Assembly (NCBI RefSeq): GCF_033242365.1
Contig: NZ_BTHK01000002.1
Span: 157,825 to 221,824, forward strand
Reading direction: 5' to 3'
DNA from: Lachnoanaerobaculum sanguinis
GTDB lineage: Bacteria; Bacillota; Clostridia; Lachnospirales; Lachnospiraceae
DNA length: 64,000 bases
This document shows positions 1 to 9,575 of the stretch, piece by piece. The number at the start of each line of letters is the position of its first letter. Positions within the stretch are counted from its first letter, which is position 1. The notes below the pieces were generated by a model that saw nothing but the letters and a program-made list of their open reading frames with translations, was not told where the DNA came from and did not search any database. Both the position numbers and the translations under genes were made by a program.

Positions 1-3000
1 TAGAACTGCCTATAAAGATGGATGAAGCCGTTCGCTTTGAAATAGAGGTACGAAGTGACAACAAAGTACCGCTGAGAGGAGTGGCATATTCCGACAATAT
101 AAGAGTAAGAGTGGTCGATGCAACTTTTGGCGGAATAAAGAACAAAGTTGTACTTGAGATCAACTCGAAGAATTTGAGCGGAGAAGAAAAAATAGAGGGT
201 ATTATAACTTTGGTAACAAATGCCGGAGAAAGAGATATACCCTATACTTTTTATATAAAAAATACCGATACTGTACTTGTGCTTGAGTCATTAAAGACAG
301 TGGACGATTTTATGGTCATTGCAAAGGAAGACATAAATATTGCATTGGCTATTTTTATGTATAAAGACTTTTGTAAGTCAGGTTTTATGAAAGATCTGAG
401 ATATCAAAAGATTTATGAGGTACTTAATAAGGGTAATAACTTCAGATTAAACCTTGAAAATTTCCTGCAGGCTGTGGGAAATAAAGAAGCAGTGAATTTT
501 TTGCTTGAATCGGATTCGCTTTATTTAAATACAGTAGAAGAAGATAAAGTTTATACCGTCAAAGTTCACAAAGAAAACTGGGGTTTGCTGGATATTGACG
601 TATCAACAAATGCAGGTTTTATTAAATTAAATACGGATAAAATTAAAAACGAAAACTTTGAAGATAATACTTTTGAACTGGGATTTACTATAGATTCCGA
701 ACTCTTGCAAGACAGAAAAAATGTTGCGAGTATAAGGTTTGGTAACGGTTTAAATGAAAAATATCTTGAAGTTGTAATAAATAAAAATCTTGAAAAAGAA
801 TATCAAAGAGAAGCAAGAATATTTGAAAGAAAACAGTGGATCAGTTATGTAAAGCTTAGAGTTGAGCATGAACTTTGCAGCGATAAAATTGAAAAAAATG
901 AGATTTTATTTAAAATGCTTGCGGTACTGGACAGATTACAGGCAAGTACATACAGGAGTTTTTTGGTAAAGCTTTTAAAGGCTGAAATATACCTGATGCA
1001 GGGAGATAAGGCTACGGCAAAGTCTATTATCAACAGTCTGGATTCAAAAATAAAAGAGAACAGGCACGAACTCAGAGATGAGTATCTGATTTTAGAATAC
1101 CTGGATACATATATGTATCCGGATGCCGAAAAGATGAGAGATCTTACAAAGCTTATCAAGGATTTATATAAGAAATATCATTCAAACATTGAATTTATGC
1201 TTGTATTAAATCTTGATGAAAGTCTTGCAGACAACCCGGCGGAAAGACAGAAGTTTTTGAAGAGAGCCTTTGAGCTTGGTGACAGGTCAAAAATATTGAT
1301 GATGGAATATGCTCTTTTACTCTGTAAGAATCCACATCTTTTGACAAGCTGTACAAGATTTGAAGTGTTGGCGCTTAGCTTCGGTATAAGGAATAATCTT
1401 ATATCGGTTAATCTTTCGGAGAAAATACTCTCCGTTGTAAGAGAGACAAAGAAAATTAACGGAGCTATATTAAATATTCTTCTTTCAATATACAATGCAT
1501 TGCCAAGCAATGAACTTCTTATAGATATATGTGAGATTTTTATAAAAGGTAATGTAAGAAAAAAGTATGTAAATGCATGGTACGAAAGATGTATTGAAAA
1601 GGGATTGCCGGTGGAAGGCATATATGAGTATTTTGTTTACTCGCTTCCGGAAAAATATGATTTACCTATACCTGAATCTGTGCTGAAGCATTTTGAAAGA
1701 ATAAACTCGATGGCTGATGACTTTAAGGTGAAGATATTTGAAAATATCGTAGAGTTTTATCCACATAACAGTGAAGTATACAGAGAGTTTATAAAGAGAA
1801 TAAAGATTTTTACCATTGATAATGCAATGAAATTGAAAATGGATGATCATCTTATAAATATCTATTCCGGAATTCTTGAAGATGATGATATAGATGAAAG
1901 ATTGGCAAAAATCATTCCGTTTTTAATGAACTCATATGATGTGAGAGTGCCTGAAGGTAAAGCGGGTTCTATAGTGGTTGTATATCCGGAACTGAACGGT
2001 GAAAAGAAATATGAACTTGTGAATAACAGGGCTTTTGTAGCACTGTATTCGGAAAATGCAATTATCCTTGTAGAGGATTGTGAGGGCAACAGATATTATC
2101 CAAAAAATTTGACTGTAGATAAGATATTCCATATGCAAAATCTTATAGACAGGTCTTATGAGTTGGATAAAAATCATGATATGCACAGGCTTGAGATGCT
2201 TGGAAAGATTGCAAAAGAAAGTGAAATCAGTGATGAAGATATAGTTTTAATAGAAGGTGTATTGGATGAAATAGACATTGATTCAAGATTTAAAAATATA
2301 CTTTTATCAAAGCTTATTGAACATTTATGGAAAGCTTCAGAGAAGGAAGAAGAGATTAACTTTAAGCTTCTATATAAGACGGCGGAGATGAATTTGGATG
2401 AAGACAATATTTTTATGTATTGTGATACATTGATGAATATCGGAAATGTAAAAGAGGCAATAGATGTAGTTAAATTCTTCGGAGTCGATAATTTTAAAAA
2501 AGATGAATTACTTAAGCTCATTATTAAGGCAATTGACGATGAAGCATTTAATCAAAATAAAATACTTGCTTTGATGGCTTTTAATCTTTATAAGGATGAA
2601 AAGTACACAGATAAAACTTTGGAATTTATTGCAAAGGTATACAACGGAAAAACACAAAATATGTTGGATTGTCTGAAATTATGTGTTGAGAAAAATATAG
2701 AAACATATGATTTTGAAGAAAGATTGCTTATACAAATGCTTTTTTCAAATCAGACAGCAGATTTGGATGAGGCTTTCGGAATTTATACTGAGAGAAAAAG
2801 AGTTACGGATATAATCATAAGAGCATATTTTACTGTAAAGAGTGATTTATTCTTCATGAATGATGAAAACATAAAAGACAATATATTTGAGTATCTGGAA
2901 GACGGACTCAGTGATGTTGACGATATAAAGGAGTTTCCGAATATTTATATGCTGGCATTGTCAAAGTATTATTCAAAAAAGGATAATCTTAACTTTAAGC

Positions 3001-3479
3001 AGACAAGACTATGTGAGCAGATAGTAAATAATCTTTGCGATATGGGAATGGTATTTTCGTATTTTAAAAATCTGTCAAAGTTTGTACCTGTTGAAAGAGA
3101 TATACTGGAATCTGCTTTTGTTGAATACAAGGCAAAGAAAGATTCGGTTATATTGAAGTCAAGAATTTTTCCTTTAAGTGATGATTTTATTGAGGAGGAG
3201 TTTCCCAATATCTATAAAAATATATTTGTTAAATATAAGAAGATTTTTTCTGACGAGATATGGGAATATCAGATTCTTGAAAATGAAGACGGCGATATGA
3301 AAGTTTCAGTAAATGACTGTGTTCAATTCAGTAAAGGGGATAATGCCGGAGAGAGCAGGTTTATTCTTATAAATGATATAGAGGAACTGCCAAAAGACAA
3401 AGAGAAAGAACTTAAGGAAAAATTGACCGAGTTTGTGTATAAAGACGAGTTGGTAGCTAATTTATTTACACTGATATAA
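1..3479 (+). CDS. DUF5717 family protein, 5' end outside the window
   Basis: A large protein of at least 1,153 residues with no signal peptide or membrane segment that I can see. The frame is already open at the window edge (first whole codon at base 3), and the first ATG at 18 has no Shine-Dalgarno sequence, so the true start probably lies upstream. The N-terminal part looks beta-rich (alternating short hydrophobic strands). The middle and C-terminal parts, from about residue 270, are a long helical, TPR-like solenoid. I recognise it as the DUF5717 type found in Lachnospiraceae; no enzymatic motif is visible and its function is unknown. It is followed by a DUF5716 actin/Hsp70-like protein and a short TPR protein, so the three probably act together. 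Confidence 0.7.
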   Translation, partial: ELPIKMDEAVRFEIEVRSDNKVPLRGVAYSDNIRVRVVDATFGGIKNKVVLEINSKNLSGEEKIEGIITLVTNAGERDIPYTFYIKNTDTVLVLESLKTVDDFMVIAKEDINIALAIFMYKDFCKSGFMKDLRYQKIYEVLNKGNNFRLNLENFLQAVGNKEAVNFLLESDSLYLNTVEEDKVYTVKVHKENWGLLDIDVSTNAGFIKLNTDKIKNENFEDNTFELGFTIDSELLQDRKNVASIRFGNGLNEKYLEVVINKNLEKEYQREARIFERKQWISYVKLRVEHELCSDKIEKNEILFKMLAVLDRLQASTYRSFLVKLLKAEIYLMQGDKATAKSIINSLDSKIKENRHELRDEYLILEYLDTYMYPDAEKMRDLTKLIKDLYKKYHSNIEFMLVLNLDESLADNPAERQKFLKRAFELGDRSKILMMEYALLLCKNPHLLTSCTRFEVLALSFGIRNNLISVNLSEKILSVVRETKKINGAILNILLSIYNALPSNELLIDICEIFIKGNVRKKYVNAWYERCIEKGLPVEGIYEYFVYSLPEKYDLPIPESVLKHFERINSMADDFKVKIFENIVEFYPHNSEVYREFIKRIKIFTIDNAMKLKMDDHLINIYSGILEDDDIDERLAKIIPFLMNSYDVRVPEGKAGSIVVVYPELNGEKKYELVNNRAFVALYSENAIILVEDCEGNRYYPKNLTVDKIFHMQNLIDRSYELDKNHDMHRLEMLGKIAKESEISDEDIVLIEGVLDEIDIDSRFKNILLSKLIEHLWKASEKEEEINFKLLYKTAEMNLDEDNIFMYCDTLMNIGNVKEAIDVVKFFGVDNFKKDELLKLIIKAIDDEAFNQNKILALMAFNLYKDEKYTDKTLEFIAKVYNGKTQNMLDCLKLCVEKNIETYDFEERLLIQMLFSNQTADLDEAFGIYTERKRVTDIIIRAYFTVKSDLFFMNDENIKDNIFEYLEDGLSDVDDIKEFPNIYMLALSKYYSKKDNLNFKQTRLCEQIVNNLCDMGMVFSYFKNLSKFVPVERDILESAFVEYKAKKDSVILKSRIFPLSDDFIEEEFPNIYKNIFVKYKKIFSDEIWEYQILENEDGDMKVSVNDCVQFSKGDNAGESRFILINDIEELPKDKEKELKEKLTEFVYKDELVANLFTLI

Positions 3480-3540
3480 AAAATGAAAGGAATGTAAATC
3501 ATATATTTACATTTGATATTTATATAAAATGGGAGATACG

Positions 3541-4770
3541 ATGAATCCGAAGGTACTTGGAATCGCTTTATCGGATATAAGTACAAATCTTATATTTTAC
3601 CCTGATGATGAAGCATTAATTTTCCCCACTGTGATAAGCAAAAAAAAGGGTGAAGATGCCTGGGTAGTGGGTGAAGATGCTTATGCTTTGGCATTGGACG
3701 GAAAAGGTATAATTACCGATAAATTATTAAAATTGACAAGAAAAGACGGTATAGCAACCATTGACGGTACAAGATATGAAGGAAAAGAAATATTAAAGAT
3801 TTACTTCAGAGAAATAATAAATGCCGGAATGGAAAAATTATATAAGGAAAAGCCTGAGGAAGTAGTTGTAGCTATGGCAGGTTTGGAAGAAGAGATAGTC
3901 GGTGATATAAGGGAGGCCTTTGTAGGGCTTGGATATCAACCGAACCATATACATATAATAAGCAAGGAAGAAAGCTTTATCTATTTTGTTCTTTCATTAA
4001 AAAAAGATATATGGAACAATAAAGTGGGAATGTACGATCTTTCGGATGTAAGTCTTACATACTATGAAATGCTTGTAAACAGAAATTCAAGGAAACTGCT
4101 TGTTAATGCGGAGTCCGAAAATATGGATGAGGCTTTTAACTTGCAGATACTTAATAATCCTTCAGGAGCCAAGCTTGCAGATAAGATTTTGACTTCAGTT
4201 GCCGAGAAAGTAATGGATAAGAAAAAATTTTCATCTATTTTTCTTACAGGGCAGGTATTTGCGGAACATGAGTGGGCAGACGGATTTATAAGTTACCTGT
4301 GTTCAAGAGGTAAGGTATATCTTGATACAAATATTTTCGCAAAAGGTGCGGCATTTAAAGGTGTTGACCTTGCAAGTGAGAACTCCATATATAATTTAAC
4401 TGCACTTTGTGAAGGAAGACTGAGGTCGGATGTTTTTATAAATGTGGAGAACAACGGTAAAGACGGAAAGATATACCTTGCAAAGGCGGGAGACTTTTGG
4501 GGTGAACCGGATACCGAACTTTTAATGATACCGGATGAGAAGGAAGTAATAGATATCAGTGTGGTAGGTGTTGACGGTAAGGTCAAGAAAAACATTCCTA
4601 TTGTATTGGACTTTCTACCAAAAAGGCCTATAAAGACCAGAAGATTTTATTTCAGAACAAAATTTCGGGATGATAAAATCATGGATGTCGAAATTGAGGA
4701 CGCAGGCTTTGGAGATATGTATCCGCCTACCGATGTAAAGAGAAATATCGAGGTAAATATATGGGATTGA
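3541..4770 (+). CDS. DUF5716 family protein, actin/Hsp70-like ATPase fold
   Basis: A soluble protein of 409 residues. The start at 3541 is chosen because GGGAG lies 5 bases upstream; an in-frame ATG at 3529 has no ribosome site. The N-terminus (VLGIALSDISTNLIFYP) resembles the phosphate-1 strand of the actin/Hsp70 superfamily, and later segments (VVVAMAGLEEEIVGDI; SSIFLTGQVFAEHEW; FAKGAAFKGVDLA) fall where Hsp70-like folds have their phosphate-2 and adenosine regions. The C-terminal roughly 120 residues are a beta-rich extension. The DUF5716 family call is from recall and the ATPase fold is inferred from the pattern. The TPR gene begins inside its last codons, so the two are translationally coupled. 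Biological role unknown. Confidence 0.65.
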   Translation: MNPKVLGIALSDISTNLIFYPDDEALIFPTVISKKKGEDAWVVGEDAYALALDGKGIITDKLLKLTRKDGIATIDGTRYEGKEILKIYFREIINAGMEKLYKEKPEEVVVAMAGLEEEIVGDIREAFVGLGYQPNHIHIISKEESFIYFVLSLKKDIWNNKVGMYDLSDVSLTYYEMLVNRNSRKLLVNAESENMDEAFNLQILNNPSGAKLADKILTSVAEKVMDKKKFSSIFLTGQVFAEHEWADGFISYLCSRGKVYLDTNIFAKGAAFKGVDLASENSIYNLTALCEGRLRSDVFINVENNGKDGKIYLAKAGDFWGEPDTELLMIPDEKEVIDISVVGVDGKVKKNIPIVLDFLPKRPIKTRRFYFRTKFRDDKIMDVEIEDAGFGDMYPPTDVKRNIEVNIWD

Positions 4771-5579
4771 TACTGTGTGAAGCCTTAAAAGTAAAAAAGC
4801 CTTTCCATATAGAAGTATTATCGCTTGATATACACAGTTATGAAGAGTTATGCTATATAATATTTGAGAATCCTATTTTAGTCACCGAGGGAATAGTAAG
4901 TGATACCTTGGTTGAATTTATAAGGGATGAGTTGAATTTGGAAGTCTTAGCCGATAATGTGAAAAGGAAAATGTCCAACGGAACGGCTGATGAGGATATT
5001 TTGGTATATATCATTGATTCATGCAGTCTGTACAATAATGCCGAGACAATTATTTTCAGAAATGTCATGGGAAAGATAAAGAAAATGGCGGTACATGAAG
5101 TTGCCAAGCAAAGAGCGGACTATATGTTTTATATAGGAAAGTATGATTTGGCAAAAAAGTACTATCTGGAAATCCTTGATATGGATACAAAGGCTGAGAA
5201 CGGTTTTATTGGAAGTGTGTATCATAATCTCGGTGTTATTTATGCAAATCTCTTTTTGTATGAAGAGGCTTTGGATGCGCTGAAAAAGTCATATGAACTT
5301 ACAAATGATGATGTGATTTTGATGGAAATATATTTCCTTAAAAGAATATTTACAGCATCATATGAAGAAGACAATGATGAGGAAATGAGTAAACTCTTAA
5401 AAGCCGGTTTGGCAGGCGAAGCAAAGAAAGCTTTTGATATAGCATTGGAAGGCGTTGGAGAAAGTGAAAGAATAAAGAATATAAATTCTATATTCGAGAC
5501 GGAAGATACGGCAAGGAAGAAAAAAGTTTTAGATGATTATATCGCTGATTTAAAAGCGGATTACAGAAATATGAAATAA
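4761..5579 (+). CDS. TPR-containing protein of the DUF5716/DUF5717 cluster
   Basis: A soluble protein of 272 residues that starts 10 bases inside the end of the preceding DUF5716 gene, which implies translational coupling. Residues 115 to 200 hold at least two tetratricopeptide-like helical pairs (a segment beginning YMFYIGKYDLAKKYYLEIL, then one beginning VYHNLGVIYANLFLYEEAL). The N-terminal 100 residues are helical and match no family I know. TPR proteins are adaptors, so a partner role for the Hsp70/actin-like neighbour is a reasonable inference, as co-chaperone or filament adaptor, but nothing in the sequence names a client. Confidence 0.7.
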   Translation: MGLILCEALKVKKPFHIEVLSLDIHSYEELCYIIFENPILVTEGIVSDTLVEFIRDELNLEVLADNVKRKMSNGTADEDILVYIIDSCSLYNNAETIIFRNVMGKIKKMAVHEVAKQRADYMFYIGKYDLAKKYYLEILDMDTKAENGFIGSVYHNLGVIYANLFLYEEALDALKKSYELTNDDVILMEIYFLKRIFTASYEEDNDEEMSKLLKAGLAGEAKKAFDIALEGVGESERIKNINSIFETEDTARKKKVLDDYIADLKADYRNMK

Positions 5580-5590
5580 GGCAGGTAGAT

Positions 5591-8233
5591 ATGAAAGAAT
5601 TGGAAAAGACATACAGCCCCGAAAAAATCGAGGGCAGAATATACAAAAAATGGTTGGAAGAAAAGTATTTCCATGCAAAGGTAAATAAGGATAAAAAGCC
5701 TTTTACAATTATAATGCCGCCGCCGAATATCACAGGTCAGTTGCATATGGGACATGCACTTGATAATACCATGCAGGATATCCTGATAAGATATAAGAGA
5801 ATGGCCGGATATGAGGCACTTTGGCAGCCGGGAACGGACCATGCGGCTATTGCAACAGAGGTAAAAGTTATTGAAAAGCTTAAAGCCGAGGGCAAGGATA
5901 AGCACGAGCTTGGAAGAGAAGGATTTTTAAAGGAAGCTTGGGCATGGAGAAATGATTACGGTACAAGAATAATCAATCAGCTTCAAAGACTTGGTTCATC
6001 TGCAGACTGGGACAGAGAAAGATTTACCATGGACGAACAGGGACAAAAGGCTGTAAAAGAAGTTTTCCTCAGATTGTATGAAAAAGGCTATATTTACAAG
6101 GGTAACAGGATTATAAACTGGTGTCCTGTTTGTAAAACATCCATTTCAGATGCCGAGGTTGAACATATTGAGATGGACGGTAATTTCTGGCATATAAAGT
6201 ATCCTGTTGTGGGAGAAGAAGGAAAATTTGTCGAGATTGCTACAACAAGACCTGAGACACTTCTTGGAGATACTGCGGTTGCGGTAAATCCTTTGGATGA
6301 AAGATATAAGGATATTATAGGTAAGAAGCTTGTTTTACCGCTTGTAGGAAGAGAAATACCTGTAGTAGCGGATGAATATGTTGATAAAGAGTTCGGAACA
6401 GGATGTGTAAAGATAACACCTGCACATGACCCTAATGACTTCGAGGTAGGAAAGAGACATAATCTGGGCGAAATTAATATAATGCATGATGATGCAACTA
6501 TTGATATGCCGGGAAGCAAGTATGACGGACTTGACAGATATGAGGCAAGAAAACTTATTGTAAAGGATCTTGAAGAAGCAGGTCTCTTGGTAAAGGTGGT
6601 TCCTCACAGTCACAATGTAGGCAGACATGACAGATGTAAGACAGTTGTAGAGCCGCTTATAAAGCCGCAGTGGTTTGTGGCTATGAACGAGATGGCAAAG
6701 CCGGCTATAAAGGCGATTGAGACGGGAGAACTTAAGTTTGTACCTGAAAGCTATGCAAAGACATATTTGCATTGGCTTGAAAATATAAGAGACTGGTGTA
6801 TCTCAAGGCAGCTGTGGTGGGGACATCAGATACCTGCATATACATGTGAAAAATGCGGTGAGATAACTGTTGCCGGAGAGAAACCTGAAAGCTGTCCGAA
6901 ATGCGGATGCCATGAGCTTGTACAGGATGAGGATACTTTGGATACATGGTTTTCATCAGCACTTTGGCCTTTCTCAACACTTGGATGGCCTGAGGATACC
7001 GAGGAAATGAAGTATTTCTATCCTACGGATGTTCTTGTAACAGGTTATGATATTATTTTCTTCTGGGTGGTAAGAATGGTGTTCTCAGGCTATGAGCAGA
7101 CCGGAAAATCACCTTTCCACACGGTTCTTATCCATGGACTTGTAAGAGATTCCGAGGGTAGAAAGATGAGTAAATCTCTCGGTAACGGTATCGATCCGCT
7201 TGAGGTAATAGACAAGTACGGTGCGGATGCACTCAGAATGATGCTTATTACAGGAAATGCACCCGGAAATGATATGAGATTCTACTATGAGAGAGTGGAA
7301 AGTGCCAGAAACTTTGCAAATAAAATCTGGAATGCCGCAAGACTTATCATGATGAACATAGGTGAGGACAAGCCGGGTAAAATAGACAGTTCAAAGCTAA
7401 TGCTTTCAGATAAGTGGATACTTTCAAAGGCAAACAAACTTATAAAGGAAGTTACAACAAATCTTGATAAGTTTGAGCTTGGTATAGCACTTTCAAAGAT
7501 ATACGACTTTGCATGGGAAGAGTTCTGTGACTGGTATATCGAAATGGTAAAGGTAAGACTCTGGAATAAGGAAGACGAAACACGAGATACTGCGCTTGCA
7601 GTACTTACAGAAGTTTTAAATACTATTCTAAAGCTTTTACATCCGTTTATGCCTTTCATAACAGAGGAAATCTATTGTACTGTAAATGAAGATGTAAAGA
7701 GTATAATGATTGAGCCTTGGCCGGTAGAAAATCCCGAATACAATTTTGAGGATGATGAAAATAAAGCCGAGCTTATAAAAGAGGCCGTAAGAGCAATAAG
7801 AAATGTAAGAGCATCTATGAATGTACCGCCTTCACATAAGGCAAAGGGAATTGTCGTAAGTGAAAGTGAAAAGATAAGAGATACATTTGAAAGTGCCGGA
7901 GATTTCTTTAAGCAGCTTGCAGGACTTGATAAGCTTATAATAGATTCGGATGACAGTACTGTTGAGAAGGACTCTGTAAGAGTTGCAATACCGAATGCAT
8001 CCATATGTTTACCTTTAAAAGAGCTTGTAGATATTGAAAAAGAAGTTGAAAGACTGAAAAAAGAAGAAAAGAAGCTTATAGGCGAGGTGGCAAGATCAAC
8101 AGGTATGCTTTCAAATGAGAAGTTTGTAAGTAAAGCGCCTCAGGCAAAAATAGATGAAGAAAAGAAAAAGCTTGAAAACTATGAGCAGATGCTTTCACAG
8201 GTAAGAGAGCAGCTTGCAAGATTAGCCGACTGA
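5591..8233 (+). CDS. valS: valine--tRNA ligase
   Basis: Class I aminoacyl-tRNA synthetase that charges tRNA-Val in the cytoplasm. At 880 residues it has the usual length. The HIGH-type signature is HMGH at residues 52-55, within PPPNITGQLHMGH, and KMSKS is at residues 525-529. The long insertion between them (CP1 editing domain, about residues 190-340) carries the family pattern TTRPETLLGDTAVAVNP and a GTGCVKITPAHDPND segment used in editing. The anticodon-binding domain follows, and the last 70 residues form the valyl-specific coiled coil rich in Lys and Glu. The start has GGCAGG 5' of ATG. folC begins one base after the stop, so the two are co-transcribed. Confidence 0.98.
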   Translation: MKELEKTYSPEKIEGRIYKKWLEEKYFHAKVNKDKKPFTIIMPPPNITGQLHMGHALDNTMQDILIRYKRMAGYEALWQPGTDHAAIATEVKVIEKLKAEGKDKHELGREGFLKEAWAWRNDYGTRIINQLQRLGSSADWDRERFTMDEQGQKAVKEVFLRLYEKGYIYKGNRIINWCPVCKTSISDAEVEHIEMDGNFWHIKYPVVGEEGKFVEIATTRPETLLGDTAVAVNPLDERYKDIIGKKLVLPLVGREIPVVADEYVDKEFGTGCVKITPAHDPNDFEVGKRHNLGEINIMHDDATIDMPGSKYDGLDRYEARKLIVKDLEEAGLLVKVVPHSHNVGRHDRCKTVVEPLIKPQWFVAMNEMAKPAIKAIETGELKFVPESYAKTYLHWLENIRDWCISRQLWWGHQIPAYTCEKCGEITVAGEKPESCPKCGCHELVQDEDTLDTWFSSALWPFSTLGWPEDTEEMKYFYPTDVLVTGYDIIFFWVVRMVFSGYEQTGKSPFHTVLIHGLVRDSEGRKMSKSLGNGIDPLEVIDKYGADALRMMLITGNAPGNDMRFYYERVESARNFANKIWNAARLIMMNIGEDKPGKIDSSKLMLSDKWILSKANKLIKEVTTNLDKFELGIALSKIYDFAWEEFCDWYIEMVKVRLWNKEDETRDTALAVLTEVLNTILKLLHPFMPFITEEIYCTVNEDVKSIMIEPWPVENPEYNFEDDENKAELIKEAVRAIRNVRASMNVPPSHKAKGIVVSESEKIRDTFESAGDFFKQLAGLDKLIIDSDDSTVEKDSVRVAIPNASICLPLKELVDIEKEVERLKKEEKKLIGEVARSTGMLSNEKFVSKAPQAKIDEEKKKLENYEQMLSQVREQLARLAD

Positions 8234-8234
8234 T

Positions 8235-9437
8235 ATGAATGAAAAAGAATATATAGAGAGCATTCCCATGTGGGCCAAGAAAAAGAATTCACTTTCGGAA
8301 GTAAGAAAGAATATTGAAATTCTGGGTATAAAGCTGCCGAAAGTAATACATGTGGCAGGTACCAACGGGAAAGGCTCCGTATGTGCATATCTCAGTAATA
8401 TTCTTATAAAAAATCATACGAAGGTGGGAACATTTATCTCCCCTCATTTGATAGAAGTAAACGAAAGAATATTGCTTGATATGACACCAATAAGCGATAG
8501 AGAACTTGAGAGTATATCAAAATATGTTAGAGAAAAGCTGTCAGGTAACAGTACGGCACCTACATATTTTGAATATATCTTCTATATCGCAACGGTATTT
8601 TTTTCAAAAACAAATCCGGATTATGTAATACTTGAAACCGGAATGGGTGGGCGACTTGATGTAACAAATGTTTTCGAGGACACTTTAAGTATTATTACAA
8701 GTATAGGAATGGACCATATGCAATTTCTCGGCAACAGTATAAAAGAAATTGCTTATGAAAAGGCCGGTATTATTAAGCATAATTCCACAGTAATCTTTGA
8801 CGACTCAAATGAAGAGGCAAATGAGATAATAAGAGAATTTGCAAAATCTAAAGCTGCAAAAATAATACCGCTTTCCGATTTTGACTATGAAAGCCTGAAA
8901 TTTACATATGTAAAGTACAAAAAGAAAGCGGCTGCACTTGCTATACTTGGAGCGGGGCAGCTGCTTAATACTATAGATAATATAGATGAAGCTTTAACAA
9001 AGACTGTATGGCATGGAAGAATGGAAGAGATAGAAAAGGATATTATTATTGACGGAGCACATAATGAACCGGCAATTATAGAGTTTACAGAAAATGCAAT
9101 GAAGCTTGCAAAAGTAAATAATAAGAAAATCAAGCTTTTGATCTCAGTAGTAAAGGATAAAGAGGTGGAAAAGATTTTTGATATTATTACTTCCAAGCTT
9201 GAGGTAAAAAAATACTATCTGACAGCCATGAATTCTTACAGAAGCAATTCTACGGATGAGCTTTATAATAGCTTAAATATACTTTTAGAAAAAAATAAAA
9301 GACAGTCAAAGATAAGTTGCTATAATAGCAGTATAGAGGCCTTTAACGAAGCAAAAAAAGAAAAGGCTGATGATGAAATTTTGTTTTGTGTTGGCTCATT
9401 ATATTTAATGGGAGAGATATTAGAGGGAAACAGATGA
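8235..9437 (+). CDS. folC: bifunctional folylpolyglutamate synthase / dihydrofolate synthase
   Basis: Mur-ligase-family enzyme that adds glutamate to folate (and possibly to dihydropteroate) using ATP. The 400-residue length is normal. The ATP-binding loop GTNGKGS is at residues 42-48, followed by the TFISPHLIEVNERI folate-loop motif and ETGMGGRLDVTNVF. The C-terminal domain keeps IIIDGAHNEPAI. It starts one base after the valS stop and ends overlapping the next small ORF by four bases (ATGA), so it lies within a tight operon. The valS-folC order is common in Clostridia. Confidence 0.96.
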   Translation: MNEKEYIESIPMWAKKKNSLSEVRKNIEILGIKLPKVIHVAGTNGKGSVCAYLSNILIKNHTKVGTFISPHLIEVNERILLDMTPISDRELESISKYVREKLSGNSTAPTYFEYIFYIATVFFSKTNPDYVILETGMGGRLDVTNVFEDTLSIITSIGMDHMQFLGNSIKEIAYEKAGIIKHNSTVIFDDSNEEANEIIREFAKSKAAKIIPLSDFDYESLKFTYVKYKKKAAALAILGAGQLLNTIDNIDEALTKTVWHGRMEEIEKDIIIDGAHNEPAIIEFTENAMKLAKVNNKKIKLLISVVKDKEVEKIFDIITSKLEVKKYYLTAMNSYRSNSTDELYNSLNILLEKNKRQSKISCYNSSIEAFNEAKKEKADDEILFCVGSLYLMGEILEGNR

Positions 9438-9574
9438 TAGATTTTGAGGAAGAATTAAGAAAATTTAAGCCTTCACCGGATATTTCCGCAGTGGAGGATA
9501 TTATAGCAAAAAGTGATATTTCAGATATGAATGATATTTTGATGGAATTGTTGAAAGAGCAAGTAAAGGGCTGA
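9434..9574 (+). CDS. small hypothetical protein, 46 residues
   Basis: A short, acidic, helical ORF beginning MIDFEEELRKFKPSP and ending in EQVKG. The start at 9434 overlaps the folC stop as ATGA and is preceded by GAGGGAAAC, a plausible ribosome site. The next gene begins one base after its stop. A longer reading from 9386 would lie inside folC and has no ribosome site. The tight packing and coupling suggest it is real. It resembles no family I can name; its position before a membrane-anchored TPR gene hints at a partner role. Confidence 0.6.
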   Translation: MIDFEEELRKFKPSPDISAVEDIIAKSDISDMNDILMELLKEQVKG

Positions 9575-9575
9575 T

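Noticed and set aside
845..2521. Several minus-strand ORFs of 60-147 codons opposite the DUF5717 gene
   Set aside because: They are antisense shadows in low-GC coding DNA with no ribosome sites and low-complexity Ser/Leu/Phe composition; the same holds for other minus-strand ORFs across the window.
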